A stretch of 64,000 nt of DNA from Pararhodobacter sp. (GTDB lineage Bacteria; Pseudomonadota; Alphaproteobacteria; Rhodobacterales; Rhodobacteraceae): contig JAFIEG010000003.1 of NCBI GenBank assembly GCA_020832665.1, positions 1 through 64,000 of the forward strand. The letters run 5' to 3'. Position numbers and translations under genes: made by a program. Positions 1 to 10,660 of this stretch are shown piece after piece; the first letter of the stretch is position 1; the number at the start of each line of letters is the position of its first letter. Below the pieces are notes generated by a model. That model was not told the DNA's origin. It did not search any database and worked only from the letters and a program-made list of their open reading frames with translations.

Positions 1-418
1 GGTCGGGTGAGCGCCCGACCGGCGCGGCGCGCGCTGTTTCCCATCTTGGGGCGATTTTCGCAACGGTAATCGGTCAGGAAACCGACGGTTCCCCGTCGAT
101 TTCGCTGATGGAGCCCGGATTTCGGGCACCGGATCGGGCGATGGCGCGCGACGACACTCTCTACCAGGCGCCTTGGCGATGCGCGCGCCGGGGTTCGACA
201 TTGATGGCGATATCGCCGTTCTTCTGGAATTGCCGAACGATGAGAATGTTGCTTGCGGGGTTTTCGGTGCGGTGCTCACCGACGGTCGGTTCACGGGCGC
301 GAATCAGCGCCTCGGTCCGCAGGCGAAACAGTCGCATCACCGCGCCGACCCGGCGACAGCCGGGCCCGTCGCGCCCTGCTTCTTCACTGCCGTCGACCCA
401 GTCGCCGATGGCTTGCCC
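1..418. other. Non-coding or uncertain left flank, downstream of nrsF
   Basis: No confident gene lies here. The first 20 bases form a hairpin (7-bp arms at 1-7 and 14-20) that could close an upstream transcription unit, although it has no T-tract. On the minus strand the nrsF frame stays open after its stop codon until a TAG at 161-163. It contains a possible 58-residue protein starting at ATG 337 (begins MRLFRLRTEALI, includes NILIVRQFQKNGDIAINVEP). Its composition is protein-like, but I see no clear ribosome-binding site and the GC bias at third positions is only moderate, so I do not call it a gene. Confidence 0.4.
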
Positions 419-1105
419 TCATGCCGGCAGGCCGCTGTCGGACCAGCGCAGAATCCGGCGCCCGGCCAGCGCGGCCAGCGCCGCCATCAGCATGACCGCC
501 CCCACCTGCCACACCAGAACCATGAGCGCGACATCCTGCATGTGGAAGAAGCGCAGCGCGAAATTGCCGATGGCGGCCGAGGCCAGCACGGCGAGCGCGA
601 GCGTAAGCCGCGGCGCGAGCGGAACGCCCCGGCGCAGCATCATGTAGAGCACCACCACCGGCAGCGAGCCGATCAGCGCGATGAAAGTGAAGCAGGCCGG
701 GTCGGGACTCAGGCGCAAGCCCTCGGGGCCCATTGCTGCCCAGTCGCGCAGGCAACCCAGCCCCAGTGTGCCCAGCCACAACGTGCCGGGCAACACCGGC
801 ACAAGCCGCCAGCCGCGTCCCATGCCCGGCACGGTCAGCGCCAGCGCCGCCATCGCCGCGGCGATGGCCGTGGCCAGCGCCGCGCCCTGCTCGAGCAGAA
901 AGCGCGCATCCACCAGTCGTTCGGCAAGATCGGGGCGCGGCCCGATCGCCCAGATCATCGCCACCGCGAAGCCCAGCGCCAGCGCCAGCCAGCCCGGCAC
1001 GCGCTTCCACGGCGGCGGCAGCGGGCGCACCGGCCCGGCCGCCCTGGACAGACGGTCGATCATTGCCTCGGTGGCGCGGGCATGGTCTGGGGCATCCCCT
1101 TGCAC
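419..1105 (-). CDS. nrsF: NrsF-family (DUF1109) membrane anti-sigma factor
   Basis: Predicted multi-spanning inner-membrane protein of 228 residues that should sequester the ECF sigma factor encoded just upstream. The N-terminal segment with VRPLPPPWKR, followed by about six hydrophobic helices, is typical of the DUF1109/NrsF family. I chose the GTG start at 1105 because an AAAGGAG sits 8 nt upstream and the start lies only 5 nt after the sigma-factor stop, giving a tight two-gene operon. A longer reading of the frame would overlap the sigma gene and lacks family support. In the known Caulobacter SigF/NrsF pair the anti-sigma releases sigma under oxidative or metal stress; a similar role here is inference from gene order. 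The upstream sigma gene is frameshifted, so whether the pair works depends on that defect. Confidence 0.8.
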   Translation of the reverse strand: MQGDAPDHARATEAMIDRLSRAAGPVRPLPPPWKRVPGWLALALGFAVAMIWAIGPRPDLAERLVDARFLLEQGAALATAIAAAMAALALTVPGMGRGWRLVPVLPGTLWLGTLGLGCLRDWAAMGPEGLRLSPDPACFTFIALIGSLPVVVLYMMLRRGVPLAPRLTLALAVLASAAIGNFALRFFHMQDVALMVLVWQVGAVMLMAALAALAGRRILRWSDSGLPA

Positions 1106-1110
1106 GGCTC

Positions 1111-1732
1111 TCACTCCTTTGCGCGCAGCGCGGTGCGCAGCTTCAACATGGCACGATGAACCGCGACCTTCATCGCGGCAACGGTGGAACCGCTTTCCTC
1201 GGCGGCCTCGACCAGCGACATTTCGCGAAGGCGCACCAGTTCGACAGCGCGCCTTTCGGTGGGAGAAAGCGAGTTCATCGCCTCGCGCACCGCCAGAAAA
1301 TTGACCACGCTCTCTGCCCCTCCATTCGTCGGCACATCGCAAAAGGTTTCAGTGATATCCCGTACCGCCAGATCGAGCGCGTTGCGGCGGGCGTAGCGGC
1401 GGGCGTTGTCGGCCAAGCGGTTGCGCGCGATGGTCACCAGCCAGGGCAGGAAGGGGCGCGTGGGGTCCCAACTGGCGCGGGCGCGATGCAGCGAAAGCAG
1501 GATATCCTGCACCATGTCCTCGACATCGGCATTACCCATCCATGGCGCGCGCGCGCGCGCGCACCAACCCGCGCAACCGTCCCGAAACCTGTTCGAGAAG
1601 CTGCCGGTAGGCGGCCTGGTCGCCCTCCTGGCCGGCCTGCATGAGCGCCGCCAGCCCTTCGGGGCCGATCCGTTCGGACCTGGCTTGGCTGGCTGGGGAC
1701 AAGGGCAGGTCTTTCGAGTATTGCCGAGACAT
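1111..1732 (-). pseudogene. ECF sigma factor, frameshifted at a (GC)9 repeat (possibly phase-variable)
   Basis: Two overlapping frames together give one complete ECF sigma factor. The first part starts at ATG 1732 (MSRQYSKDLPLSP) and ends with VRARARAMDG at a TAA at 1532. The second part continues with NADVEDMVQDILLSLHRA and PFLPWLVTIARNRLADNAR (region 2). It ends with SLSPTERRAVELVRLREMS and a helix-turn-helix (region 4) at TGA 1111. The break falls in an uninterrupted (GC)9 run at 1545-1562. Gain of one GC unit (or loss of two units, or of 1 nt) restores a 207-residue protein. It is followed after 5 nt by nrsF. The frameshift may be a sequencing error, a real mutation or a slippage-controlled switch. 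All sigma domains are otherwise intact, which argues against long-term decay. Confidence 0.75.
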
Positions 1733-1742
1733 TTCCAACAGG

Positions 1743-1767
1743 TTCGCCAGTAAGCCGGCTTGGTTAC
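1743..1767 (-). promoter_or_regulatory. Candidate ECF-type autoregulatory promoter of the sigma/nrsF operon
   Basis: On the minus strand GTAACC (1767-1762) is followed after 15 nt by CGAA (1746-1743), 11 nt before the sigma start codon. An AACC -35 with a CGNA-like -10 is typical of ECF promoters, and GTAACC...CGAA resembles the motif I recall for the Caulobacter SigF/NrsF system. Transcription would start almost at the initiation codon, so the mRNA leader would be very short. Proposed from motif and position only. Confidence 0.45.
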
Positions 1768-1839
1768 ATGGCAGATGTATTTTATTGTAGCCTCGTGCCC
1801 TCCAGTGGACAAAACCTGTCATGATCGGTGCCACGCCGG

Positions 1840-2778
1840 TCAGCGTGCCGGCGCACCGCTGCACATAACCTGCTGCTTGGGCAGGCGCAGCGCCTCGGCG
1901 GCCTGGCGGACGATCTCGGCCACCTGCATGAGTTGCCGCGACAGCGGGCTGGCCCGGCGCCAGACCATGCCGACGCTTCGCGAGGGCTGCGCGCCTTCAA
2001 GCCTTGCCACCGATACCGCCGCCGAGCGCGTTTCGACCGGCACCGCCATTTCGGGAATCAGCGTTACCCCGATACCCGCCCCCACCATCTGAACCAGCGT
2101 GGAAAGCGAGCTGCCATCGAGCAATTCGCGCGGGCGCGCGGCGCCGAAATTGCAAAAGGCCAGCGCCTGATCGCGAAAGCAATGCCCCTCTTCCAGCAGC
2201 AAAAGCCGCATCTCGCGCAGCGCCTCGCGGCCCGGCACTGGCTTGTCGGCCTCGGACATCGGGCGCACCAACATGAAGCTTTCCGAAAACAGCGCCACCT
2301 CCTGCAGGGCCGGCTCTGACACCGGCAGCGCCACGATGGCGGTGTCCAGCCGCCCGTCGCCCAGTTCCTCGATCAGCCTTCCGGTGAGCGATTCGCGGAT
2401 ATGGATATCGAGCCCGGCATGTTCGCGCGTCAGGCGGCCGATAAGGCTGGGCAGAAGGTAGGGCGCGATGGTGGGAATGACGCCCAGCCGCAGCGGGCCG
2501 ACCAGCCGATCGCGGGCGGCGCGCGCCATGTCGCCCAGCGCCTCGACCTCGCGCATGATGGCCCCGATATGGCCAGCCGCGGCCTGGCCGAAGCCGGTCA
2601 GCCGCACCCGACGTGCGCCGCGCTCGAAGAGGGGCGAGCCGAGAGATTCCTCCATCTCGCGAATCTGCATCGACAGCGCCGGTTGCGAGATGGCGCAGGC
2701 CTCGGCGGCGCGGCCGAAATGCCCGTGCCGGGCGAGCGCCTCGAAATAGCGCATCTGTTTCAGCGTCAGGGCCCTCAT
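1840..2778 (-). CDS. oxyR: Hydrogen peroxide-sensing LysR-type regulator OxyR
   Basis: LysR-family activator of 312 residues. An N-terminal winged helix-turn-helix (about residues 4-62, with FGRAAEACAISQPALS) is followed by the effector domain. The two redox cysteines are present at C200 (EEGHCFRDQAL) and C209 (LAFCNFG), matching the 199/208 pair of Escherichia coli OxyR, so disulfide-based peroxide sensing is expected. It is divergent from katG with 188 bp between the starts, the classic arrangement for OxyR control of catalase-peroxidase. The start ATG at 2778 begins directly with the DNA-binding domain (MRALTLKQMRYFEALA). A half-matching ATAA-N7-CTAT element overlaps the start region and could mediate autoregulation. 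Confidence 0.95.
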   Translation of the reverse strand: MRALTLKQMRYFEALARHGHFGRAAEACAISQPALSMQIREMEESLGSPLFERGARRVRLTGFGQAAAGHIGAIMREVEALGDMARAARDRLVGPLRLGVIPTIAPYLLPSLIGRLTREHAGLDIHIRESLTGRLIEELGDGRLDTAIVALPVSEPALQEVALFSESFMLVRPMSEADKPVPGREALREMRLLLLEEGHCFRDQALAFCNFGAARPRELLDGSSLSTLVQMVGAGIGVTLIPEMAVPVETRSAAVSVARLEGAQPSRSVGMVWRRASPLSRQLMQVAEIVRQAAEALRLPKQQVMCSGAPAR

Positions 2779-2791
2779 AAGCCATACCTAT
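2777..2791. promoter_or_regulatory. Candidate OxyR half-site
   Basis: ATAA-GCCATAC-CTAT matches 7 of 8 defined bases of the ATAG-N7-CTAT OxyR core and overlaps the oxyR start codon in the oxyR/katG intergenic region. A second repeat with the expected 7-nt phasing is weak (ATCA, then AAAC), so only one half is convincing. Confidence 0.35.
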
Positions 2792-2813
2792 CACGCCAAT
2801 CAGAAAATCAAAC

Positions 2814-2842
2814 TTAATCTAATCACTCAACTGGGCTATAGA
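2814..2842 (+). promoter_or_regulatory. Candidate katG promoter
   Basis: TTAATC (2814-2819) and TATAGA (2837-2842) are separated by 17 bp and lie about 125 bp upstream of katG. The -10 is good and the -35 imperfect, as expected for an activator-dependent promoter. Downstream in the leader lies a perfect 9-bp inverted repeat (2889-2897 / 2901-2909). Confidence 0.4.
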
Positions 2843-2888
2843 CAAGACAAGCGTCGGGGAGGACGCGGTCGTTGCAAATGCACCGAGT

Positions 2889-2909
2889 CTGCCTCACTAT
2901 GTGAGGCAG
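2889..2909. repeat. Perfect inverted repeat in the katG leader
   Basis: CTGCCTCAC-TAT-GTGAGGCAG has 9-bp arms and a 3-nt centre. It lies downstream of the proposed promoter and 58 bp before katG. It could be an operator for a dimeric repressor or a small RNA stem-loop; the sequence alone does not decide. Confidence 0.6.
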
Positions 2910-2930
2910 GCATCTGCGCCCCCGACGTGA

Positions 2931-5132
<2,202 letters not shown>

Positions 5133-5164
5133 CGGCAAGGCAGGCATAGACGCGTAAACAACAC

Positions 5165-5196
5165 GCGCCGCCGGTGTAGCGGGGGGCGCTTTTTTT
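5165..5196 (+). terminator. Rho-independent terminator of katG
   Basis: A GC-rich hairpin (GCGCC...GGCGC outer stem with one internal mismatch) is followed directly by seven Ts, 32 nt after the katG stop. Confidence 0.8.
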
Positions 5197-5266
5197 CAAC
5201 CGGCTTGCGATCAACTCGCGGGCTGAAGGCCACTCGGGGCGGGCAACCTGGACCCGCGCGGCGTTT

Positions 5267-5592
5267 TCAATCGCAGCGCGGCAGCATCCGCGCAAAGCCG
5301 CGCGAGACGAAGATCAACGCGCCATCCCAGCCCGGTTGAAAAAATGCACGATCGGTCCAGACTTCGCCCTCGCCCTCGCATTGCATGTCGAACAGCACCG
5401 CGCCTTCCATGTCGCGCACCATGACAGGGTTTGTCAGGCGGCATTGGGATTCGTAGAAGAAGATGCGGTCACCCTCGATGGTGATGGGCACGTTGTCGCC
5501 ATCGGGCACGCAGGTATCGCCATAGGTGCCGTCGAATGCCAGCGCGGGCGCGGGCAGCAAGCATGCTGCCAGAGCCGCCAAAAGGAACCTTC

Positions 5593-5596
<4 letters not shown>
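5267..5596 (-). CDS. Small exported protein of unknown function, coupled to trpB
   Basis: Protein of 109 residues with a clear Sec signal peptide ([20 protein letters not shown], cleavage after ALA at about residue 20). The mature part has four cysteines (TCVPDG, SQCRL, MQCEG, PRCD), which could form two disulfides in the periplasm. I do not recognise a family. The ATG at 5596 overlaps the trpB stop codon (ATGA), so translation is probably coupled to trpB although no metabolic link is evident. A gene transcribed after trpB and using its start/stop overlap is well supported. Function remains unknown. Confidence 0.75.
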
Positions 5597-6813
<1,217 letters not shown>

Positions 6814-6920
6814 GGCGTCCTTCCCGGATGGCTGGCAAGGATGCCTAGCGCGGGGGGGCGGGCGTGGCAAGGGCGCGCGGCGGGCAACGAGCGCGCCAGG
6901 GGCGCGCGCAAGACTTTTCC

Positions 6921-6949
6921 ATACACCTTCTTGTCTATACACTTTCTTG
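6921..6949. repeat. Tandem 13-bp direct repeat between trpB and galU
   Basis: ATACACCTTCTTG (6921-6933) is repeated as ATACACTTTCTTG (6937-6949) with one mismatch and a 16-bp period. It sits in the divergent trpB/galU control region. The repeats could be tandem binding sites for a regulator of either gene. Confidence 0.6.
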
Positions 6950-7095
6950 CCGCGCGGGGGTTTGCGCATGGGCAACCATCGTCTCAATTGCCCGATTGCG
7001 GCACGCCTATCCATGCACTACACCCGGCGGCACGGTTTGTGTTTGCGTGAACGGGTGGCATTGCCCGCAGCGGCCATCATGTGGAGGAGCGTTTC

Positions 7096-8019
7096 ATGAA
7101 ACGTATTAATAAAGCCGTTTTCCCCGTCGCCGGGCTGGGCACGCGTTTTCTGCCGGCTACCAAGGCGATGCCCAAGGAGTTGTTGCCGATCATCGACAAA
7201 CCGATCGTGCAATATGCCGTGGAGGAGGCGATTGCCGCCGGCATTACCGAACTGGTTTTTGTCACCGGGCGCAACAAGCGTGCGGTGGGCGATCATTTCG
7301 ACGCCAATCTCGAACTGGAAAGCCAACTCATGGCCAAGGGCAAGAAGAAGCTGCGCGACATGGTGCGCAACATCATCCCCGAGGGCGTCAGCTGCATCTT
7401 CGTGCGCCAGCCCGAGCCGCTGGGCCTGGGCCATGCGGTGCTGTGTGCCGAGCCGGCGGTGGGCGATGCACCCTTTGCAGTGCTTCTTGCCGATGATCTG
7501 ATGCTGGGCGAAATACTGCCCACCTCGGCACTGGTCGATGCGTTTGCTCGCTCGGGCAAGTCGGTTTTGTCGGTGGCCGAGGTGGAACCGCAGGAGGTAT
7601 CGAAATACGGCATCGTCGTTCCCGGCGCAGACCATGGCGAGGGGCTGTTCGATATCACCGGTGTGGTCGAAAAACCCGATCCGCAATCCGCGCCGTCAAA
7701 TCTGGCCTCATTGGGGCGCTATGTCTTCGACCCCGAGATCTTCGAGGTGCTGCGCAGGCTCGAACCGGGCGCTGGCGGCGAGATCCAGCTTGCCGATGCC
7801 ATCGACATCCTTGCCCGCCGGGGACATGTGGCGGGCATGATCAATCCCTCGCGCCGCTATGACTGCGGCTCGAAATTCGGCTATCTTGAGGCGATCGTCG
7901 ATTTCGCCCTCGCCGACGAAGAGTTCGGCGCCCCCTTCGCCGCTCTTATCCGCGACCGGCTGCGCAGCGCCGACCAGCGCAACGACGCCGATGCCGGGCC
8001 CGCAAGGATAAACGCCTGA
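7096..8019 (+). CDS. galU: UTP-glucose-1-phosphate uridylyltransferase GalU
   Basis: Makes UDP-glucose from UTP and glucose-1-phosphate, the precursor for exopolysaccharide, LPS and (through galE) UDP-galactose. The nucleotidyltransferase signature VFPVAGLGTRFLPATKAMPKE is at the N-terminus, and QYAVEEAIAAGI, VEKP and the YDCGSKFGYLEA motif follow. The protein is 307 residues. ATG 7096 is preferred over the GTG 15 nt upstream because the GGAGGAG at 7083-7089 then serves as ribosome-binding site. It is followed after 69 bp by galE in the same direction, a logical UDP-sugar pair. A perfect palindrome (8052-8065) lies between the two. Confidence 0.96.
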   Translation: MKRINKAVFPVAGLGTRFLPATKAMPKELLPIIDKPIVQYAVEEAIAAGITELVFVTGRNKRAVGDHFDANLELESQLMAKGKKKLRDMVRNIIPEGVSCIFVRQPEPLGLGHAVLCAEPAVGDAPFAVLLADDLMLGEILPTSALVDAFARSGKSVLSVAEVEPQEVSKYGIVVPGADHGEGLFDITGVVEKPDPQSAPSNLASLGRYVFDPEIFEVLRRLEPGAGGEIQLADAIDILARRGHVAGMINPSRRYDCGSKFGYLEAIVDFALADEEFGAPFAALIRDRLRSADQRNDADAGPARINA

Positions 8020-8088
8020 TCAAGAGGGGCCGCGGGGCAAAGCACCTTACGGGCGCCGCGGCGCCAGGTTGTCGAAAAGAGGTCAGAC

Positions 8089-9072
8089 GTGCAGCATGTC
8101 CTTGTAACAGGTGGCGCGGGCTACATCGGGTCGCATGCCTGCAAGGCGCTGGCCGCGCGAGGCTTCGTGCCGGTAAGCTTCGACAACCTGTCCACCGGCT
8201 GGACGCAAGCGGTGAAATACGGCCCGCTTGTGCGTGCCGATCTTCTTGAGCGCGCCGCGATCGATGCTGCGCTTGCCGAATACCGGCCCGTGGCCATCAT
8301 GCATTTCGCTGCCTCCAGCCTGGTTGGCGAGGCGATGCAAAATCCGGGGAAATACTGGCGCAACAACGTGCTGGGCGCTCTCAACCTGATCGAGGCGGCG
8401 CTGGCGGCGGATTGTCGCGCGCTGGTGTTCTCGTCGACCTGCGCGGTCTATGGCGAACAGGATGGCGTGGTGCTGGCCGAGGACAGCCCCTTGCAACCAC
8501 TCAACGCCTATGGCTCGACGAAAAGGGCGATCGAGGAAATGCTCCGCGATTTCGGGCATTCGGACGGGTTGCGCTCGGTGATCTTTCGCTACTTCAACGT
8601 TGCCGGTTCCGACCCCGAGGCCGAAATCGGCGAATGCCATCGCCCCGAGACACATCTCATACCCCTGATGCTGCAGGCGATATGCGGCGAGCGCGATGAG
8701 CTTGTCATCCACGGCCAGGATTACCCCACCCATGACGGCACCTGCATCCGCGACTATGTGCATGTCGTCGATCTGGTCGAAGCGCATGTGCAGGGCCTGG
8801 AATGGCTGATCGAGGGCAAGGAAGGCCGCGTCTTCAACCTTGGCACTGGCGCCGGTTTCTCGGTGCGAGAGGTGATCGACCACGCCCGTGCCGCCACCGG
8901 CCGCAAGGTACCTTTCCGCCTAGGGCCACGGCGCCAGGGCGATGCCGCGTCGCTGGTGTCGGGCAGCCAGCGCGCCCTGCGCGAACTGGGATGGCACCCG
9001 CGCCGCTCATCGCTCAAGCTGATGATCCAGGATGCCTGGCGCTGGCACCAGAAGGGTGGCTACGACAGCTAG
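8089..9072 (+). CDS. galE: UDP-glucose 4-epimerase GalE
   Basis: Interconverts UDP-glucose and UDP-galactose. This extended short-chain dehydrogenase of 327 residues has the NAD-binding GGAGYIGSHACKAL at residues 8-21, the catalytic Ser/Thr region SSTCAVYG (115-122) and the YxxxK pair Y141/K145 (NAYGSTKRA). The start is GTG with AAGAGG seven nucleotides upstream. It lies directly downstream of galU and convergent with a polysaccharide-type ABC permease, which suggests that UDP-galactose feeds a surface glycan. A hairpin covering both stop codons separates the convergent genes. Confidence 0.95.
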   Translation: MQHVLVTGGAGYIGSHACKALAARGFVPVSFDNLSTGWTQAVKYGPLVRADLLERAAIDAALAEYRPVAIMHFAASSLVGEAMQNPGKYWRNNVLGALNLIEAALAADCRALVFSSTCAVYGEQDGVVLAEDSPLQPLNAYGSTKRAIEEMLRDFGHSDGLRSVIFRYFNVAGSDPEAEIGECHRPETHLIPLMLQAICGERDELVIHGQDYPTHDGTCIRDYVHVVDLVEAHVQGLEWLIEGKEGRVFNLGTGAGFSVREVIDHARAATGRKVPFRLGPRRQGDAASLVSGSQRALRELGWHPRRSSLKLMIQDAWRWHQKGGYDS

Positions 9073-9092
9073 CCTCGGCCGGCCTGGCTAGC
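9068..9092. terminator. Bidirectional hairpin shared by convergent galE and ABC permease genes
   Basis: GCTAGCC (9068-9074) pairs with GGCTAGC (9086-9092) around an 11-nt loop that itself contains GGCCGGCC. The stem includes the TAG stop codons of both convergent genes. There is no T-tract, so termination strength is uncertain. Confidence 0.45.
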
Positions 9093-9933
9093 GGCTGTTG
9101 ATCAGATCCAGATTATGCCGCCGCACCAGCAACAGCCCCAGTGCCATGGGCACCAGCGCCCAGAGCAGAATGTAGGGCAGCGAAATATACTCCGGCCGGT
9201 AGGTCGGGTAGAAACCGTCGCGCATCAGCCCGGTCAGATGCAGGACCGGATTGTACCAAAGCACCCGCTGCGCCAGATGGGGCATCTGTTCGTAATGGAT
9301 GATCACCCCTGAAATGAGCATCAGGGGCGCAGTCATGATGCGCCAGATGTTCTCGTAGACCGGTATCCGCTCGAACAGGAAGCAGTTCAGCGCGCCGACA
9401 CCAAAGCCCAGCATACAGGTCAGCGCCACGGCAAGAAAGATCTTCGGCCAGTCGAGCACCGTTCGGATATCCTCGTAAACCATGATTCCGGTGAGGATGA
9501 TCCAGGCCACGACGATCCCGATCATGGCGTTGAGGGCAAAACGCCCCAGCAGTGCATCGATCCAGGTTACTCCGGGATAGGCAAGAAGCGCGCGCGAATA
9601 GCTGAGCCCCTTGCCCACGACGGTGGCGGTGTTCTGATAGAGTTGCAAGATCAGCAGCGCTGTTGCCTTGTAGAGCAGAAAGCTGGTGCCAAGGCTGGGC
9701 GAGCGCATCAGCAGTGACCACGCAAAGGCAAGCACGATGATGATGGCCAGCGGCTGCACCACAGCCCATATATAGCCGCCGGGTTTGCGCCCGAAGCGCG
9801 CGGCCATCTCTCGCAGCATCAGTGCGCTGATCGAGCGAAACGCATTCGTGCGCCGCAGCGCCCCGCCCGCCGGCCCCTGTGCCGGTGGCACTGGCGGGCC
9901 GCCAAGCGGAGCAACCCTGTCGATATCCGTCAC
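9088..9933 (-). CDS. ABC-2 type polysaccharide-export permease
   Basis: Integral membrane protein of 281 residues with about six transmembrane segments and the ABC-2 permease layout of KpsM/Wzm-like capsule or LPS exporters (LMLREMAARFGRKPGGYIWAVVQPL at the cytoplasmic start, ISGVIIHYEQMP and YNPVLHLTGLMRDGF near the end). It needs a partner ATPase, but none is encoded in this window. The start is GTG 9933 with GAGG seven nucleotides upstream. The galU-galE neighbours make sugar nucleotides for such glycans. Which glycan is moved cannot be told from sequence. Confidence 0.85.
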   Translation of the reverse strand: MTDIDRVAPLGGPPVPPAQGPAGGALRRTNAFRSISALMLREMAARFGRKPGGYIWAVVQPLAIIIVLAFAWSLLMRSPSLGTSFLLYKATALLILQLYQNTATVVGKGLSYSRALLAYPGVTWIDALLGRFALNAMIGIVVAWIILTGIMVYEDIRTVLDWPKIFLAVALTCMLGFGVGALNCFLFERIPVYENIWRIMTAPLMLISGVIIHYEQMPHLAQRVLWYNPVLHLTGLMRDGFYPTYRPEYISLPYILLWALVPMALGLLLVRRHNLDLINSR

Positions 9934-10124
9934 GATCTGGCCTCGCCCTTCCCGGTATCGCCCGCCAACATGCGATGTCAGCGGCGCAAGGGCAAGCCTC
10001 GCTTGGGGTCACATGCGTTGACCGGCAGCGCATGCTGTCACCAATCCGTTCCCGGCGGGCATTTCCCCGGTGAGCCTGGTCGGGCCTTCCGACCCTGCCA
10101 CCAGGCACCAGGGATATCAGGAGA

Positions 10125-10164
10125 CGCCCCTAAAAACGAAAAGAGGCCGCCCCTGCGGGCGGCC
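10125..10164 (-). terminator. Rho-independent terminator of the HU gene
   Basis: GGCCGCCC-CTGC-GGGCGGCC (10145-10164), read on the minus strand, is followed by TCTTTTCGTTTTTAG. It begins 26 nt downstream of the HU stop codon. Confidence 0.85.
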
Positions 10165-10190
10165 CTTGCCGTGACGACCGAGGGCAACCC

Positions 10191-10478
10191 TCAGGCGTTC
10201 ACGCTGTCCTTCAGCGCCTTGGCGATGGTGACCTTGACGGCACGATCGGCCGGCTTGGTCATGGTTTCGCCGGTCTGCGGGTTGCGCACCTGACGCTCGG
10301 GACGGGCACGGCAGGCGATCTTGCCGATCCCCGGCAGCATCACCGCACCGCCGGCGGCCACTTCGCGCGATACCAGCGCGCCGATGGCGTCGAGCGCGGA
10401 ATTGGCGGTTTTCTTGTCCGAGCCCATCTCTTCGGCGAGCGCGGCAACTAGCTGGGTCTTGGTCATGGGTTTCGACAT
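10191..10478 (-). CDS. HU-family DNA-binding protein
   Basis: Nucleoid protein of 95 residues that binds and bends DNA as a dimer. The N-terminal helices (MTKTQLVAALAEEMGSDKKTANSAL) and the beta-arm region (VMLPGIGKIACRARPERQVRNPQTGE) are typical of HU/IHF, and the arm has the NPQTG turn. ATG 10478 is chosen because CGGAG lies upstream and upstream residues of the frame have no family match. It is a single gene with a strong terminator downstream. A weak promoter-like pair on the minus strand (TTGTGT at 10585-10580, TAGATG at 10561-10556, 18-bp spacing) would give a leader of about 70 nt. HU alpha/beta type cannot be assigned. Confidence 0.92.
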   Translation of the reverse strand: MSKPMTKTQLVAALAEEMGSDKKTANSALDAIGALVSREVAAGGAVMLPGIGKIACRARPERQVRNPQTGETMTKPADRAVKVTIAKALKDSVNA

Positions 10479-10660
10479 GGGTCGCTCCGTTTTTCGTTTA
10501 TCCCTCGCGGGCCCGCCGGCTGGTGCCGTCACTCTTCGCCGGGCCAACTGCGCCGCATCTAGCCGCAAGAAAGGGCATGACACAATGGACTTGACGCCAA
10601 TCAAGACGAAAAACCCGCTTCCAGACGCGATTTCCGGCGTTTTCCTGCCCGCAGCAACCC

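Noticed and set aside
8052-8065. Palindrome GGCGCCGCGGCGCC between galU and galE
   Set aside because: Perfect, but short and made of bases expected by chance in such GC-rich DNA; no further support for a regulatory role.
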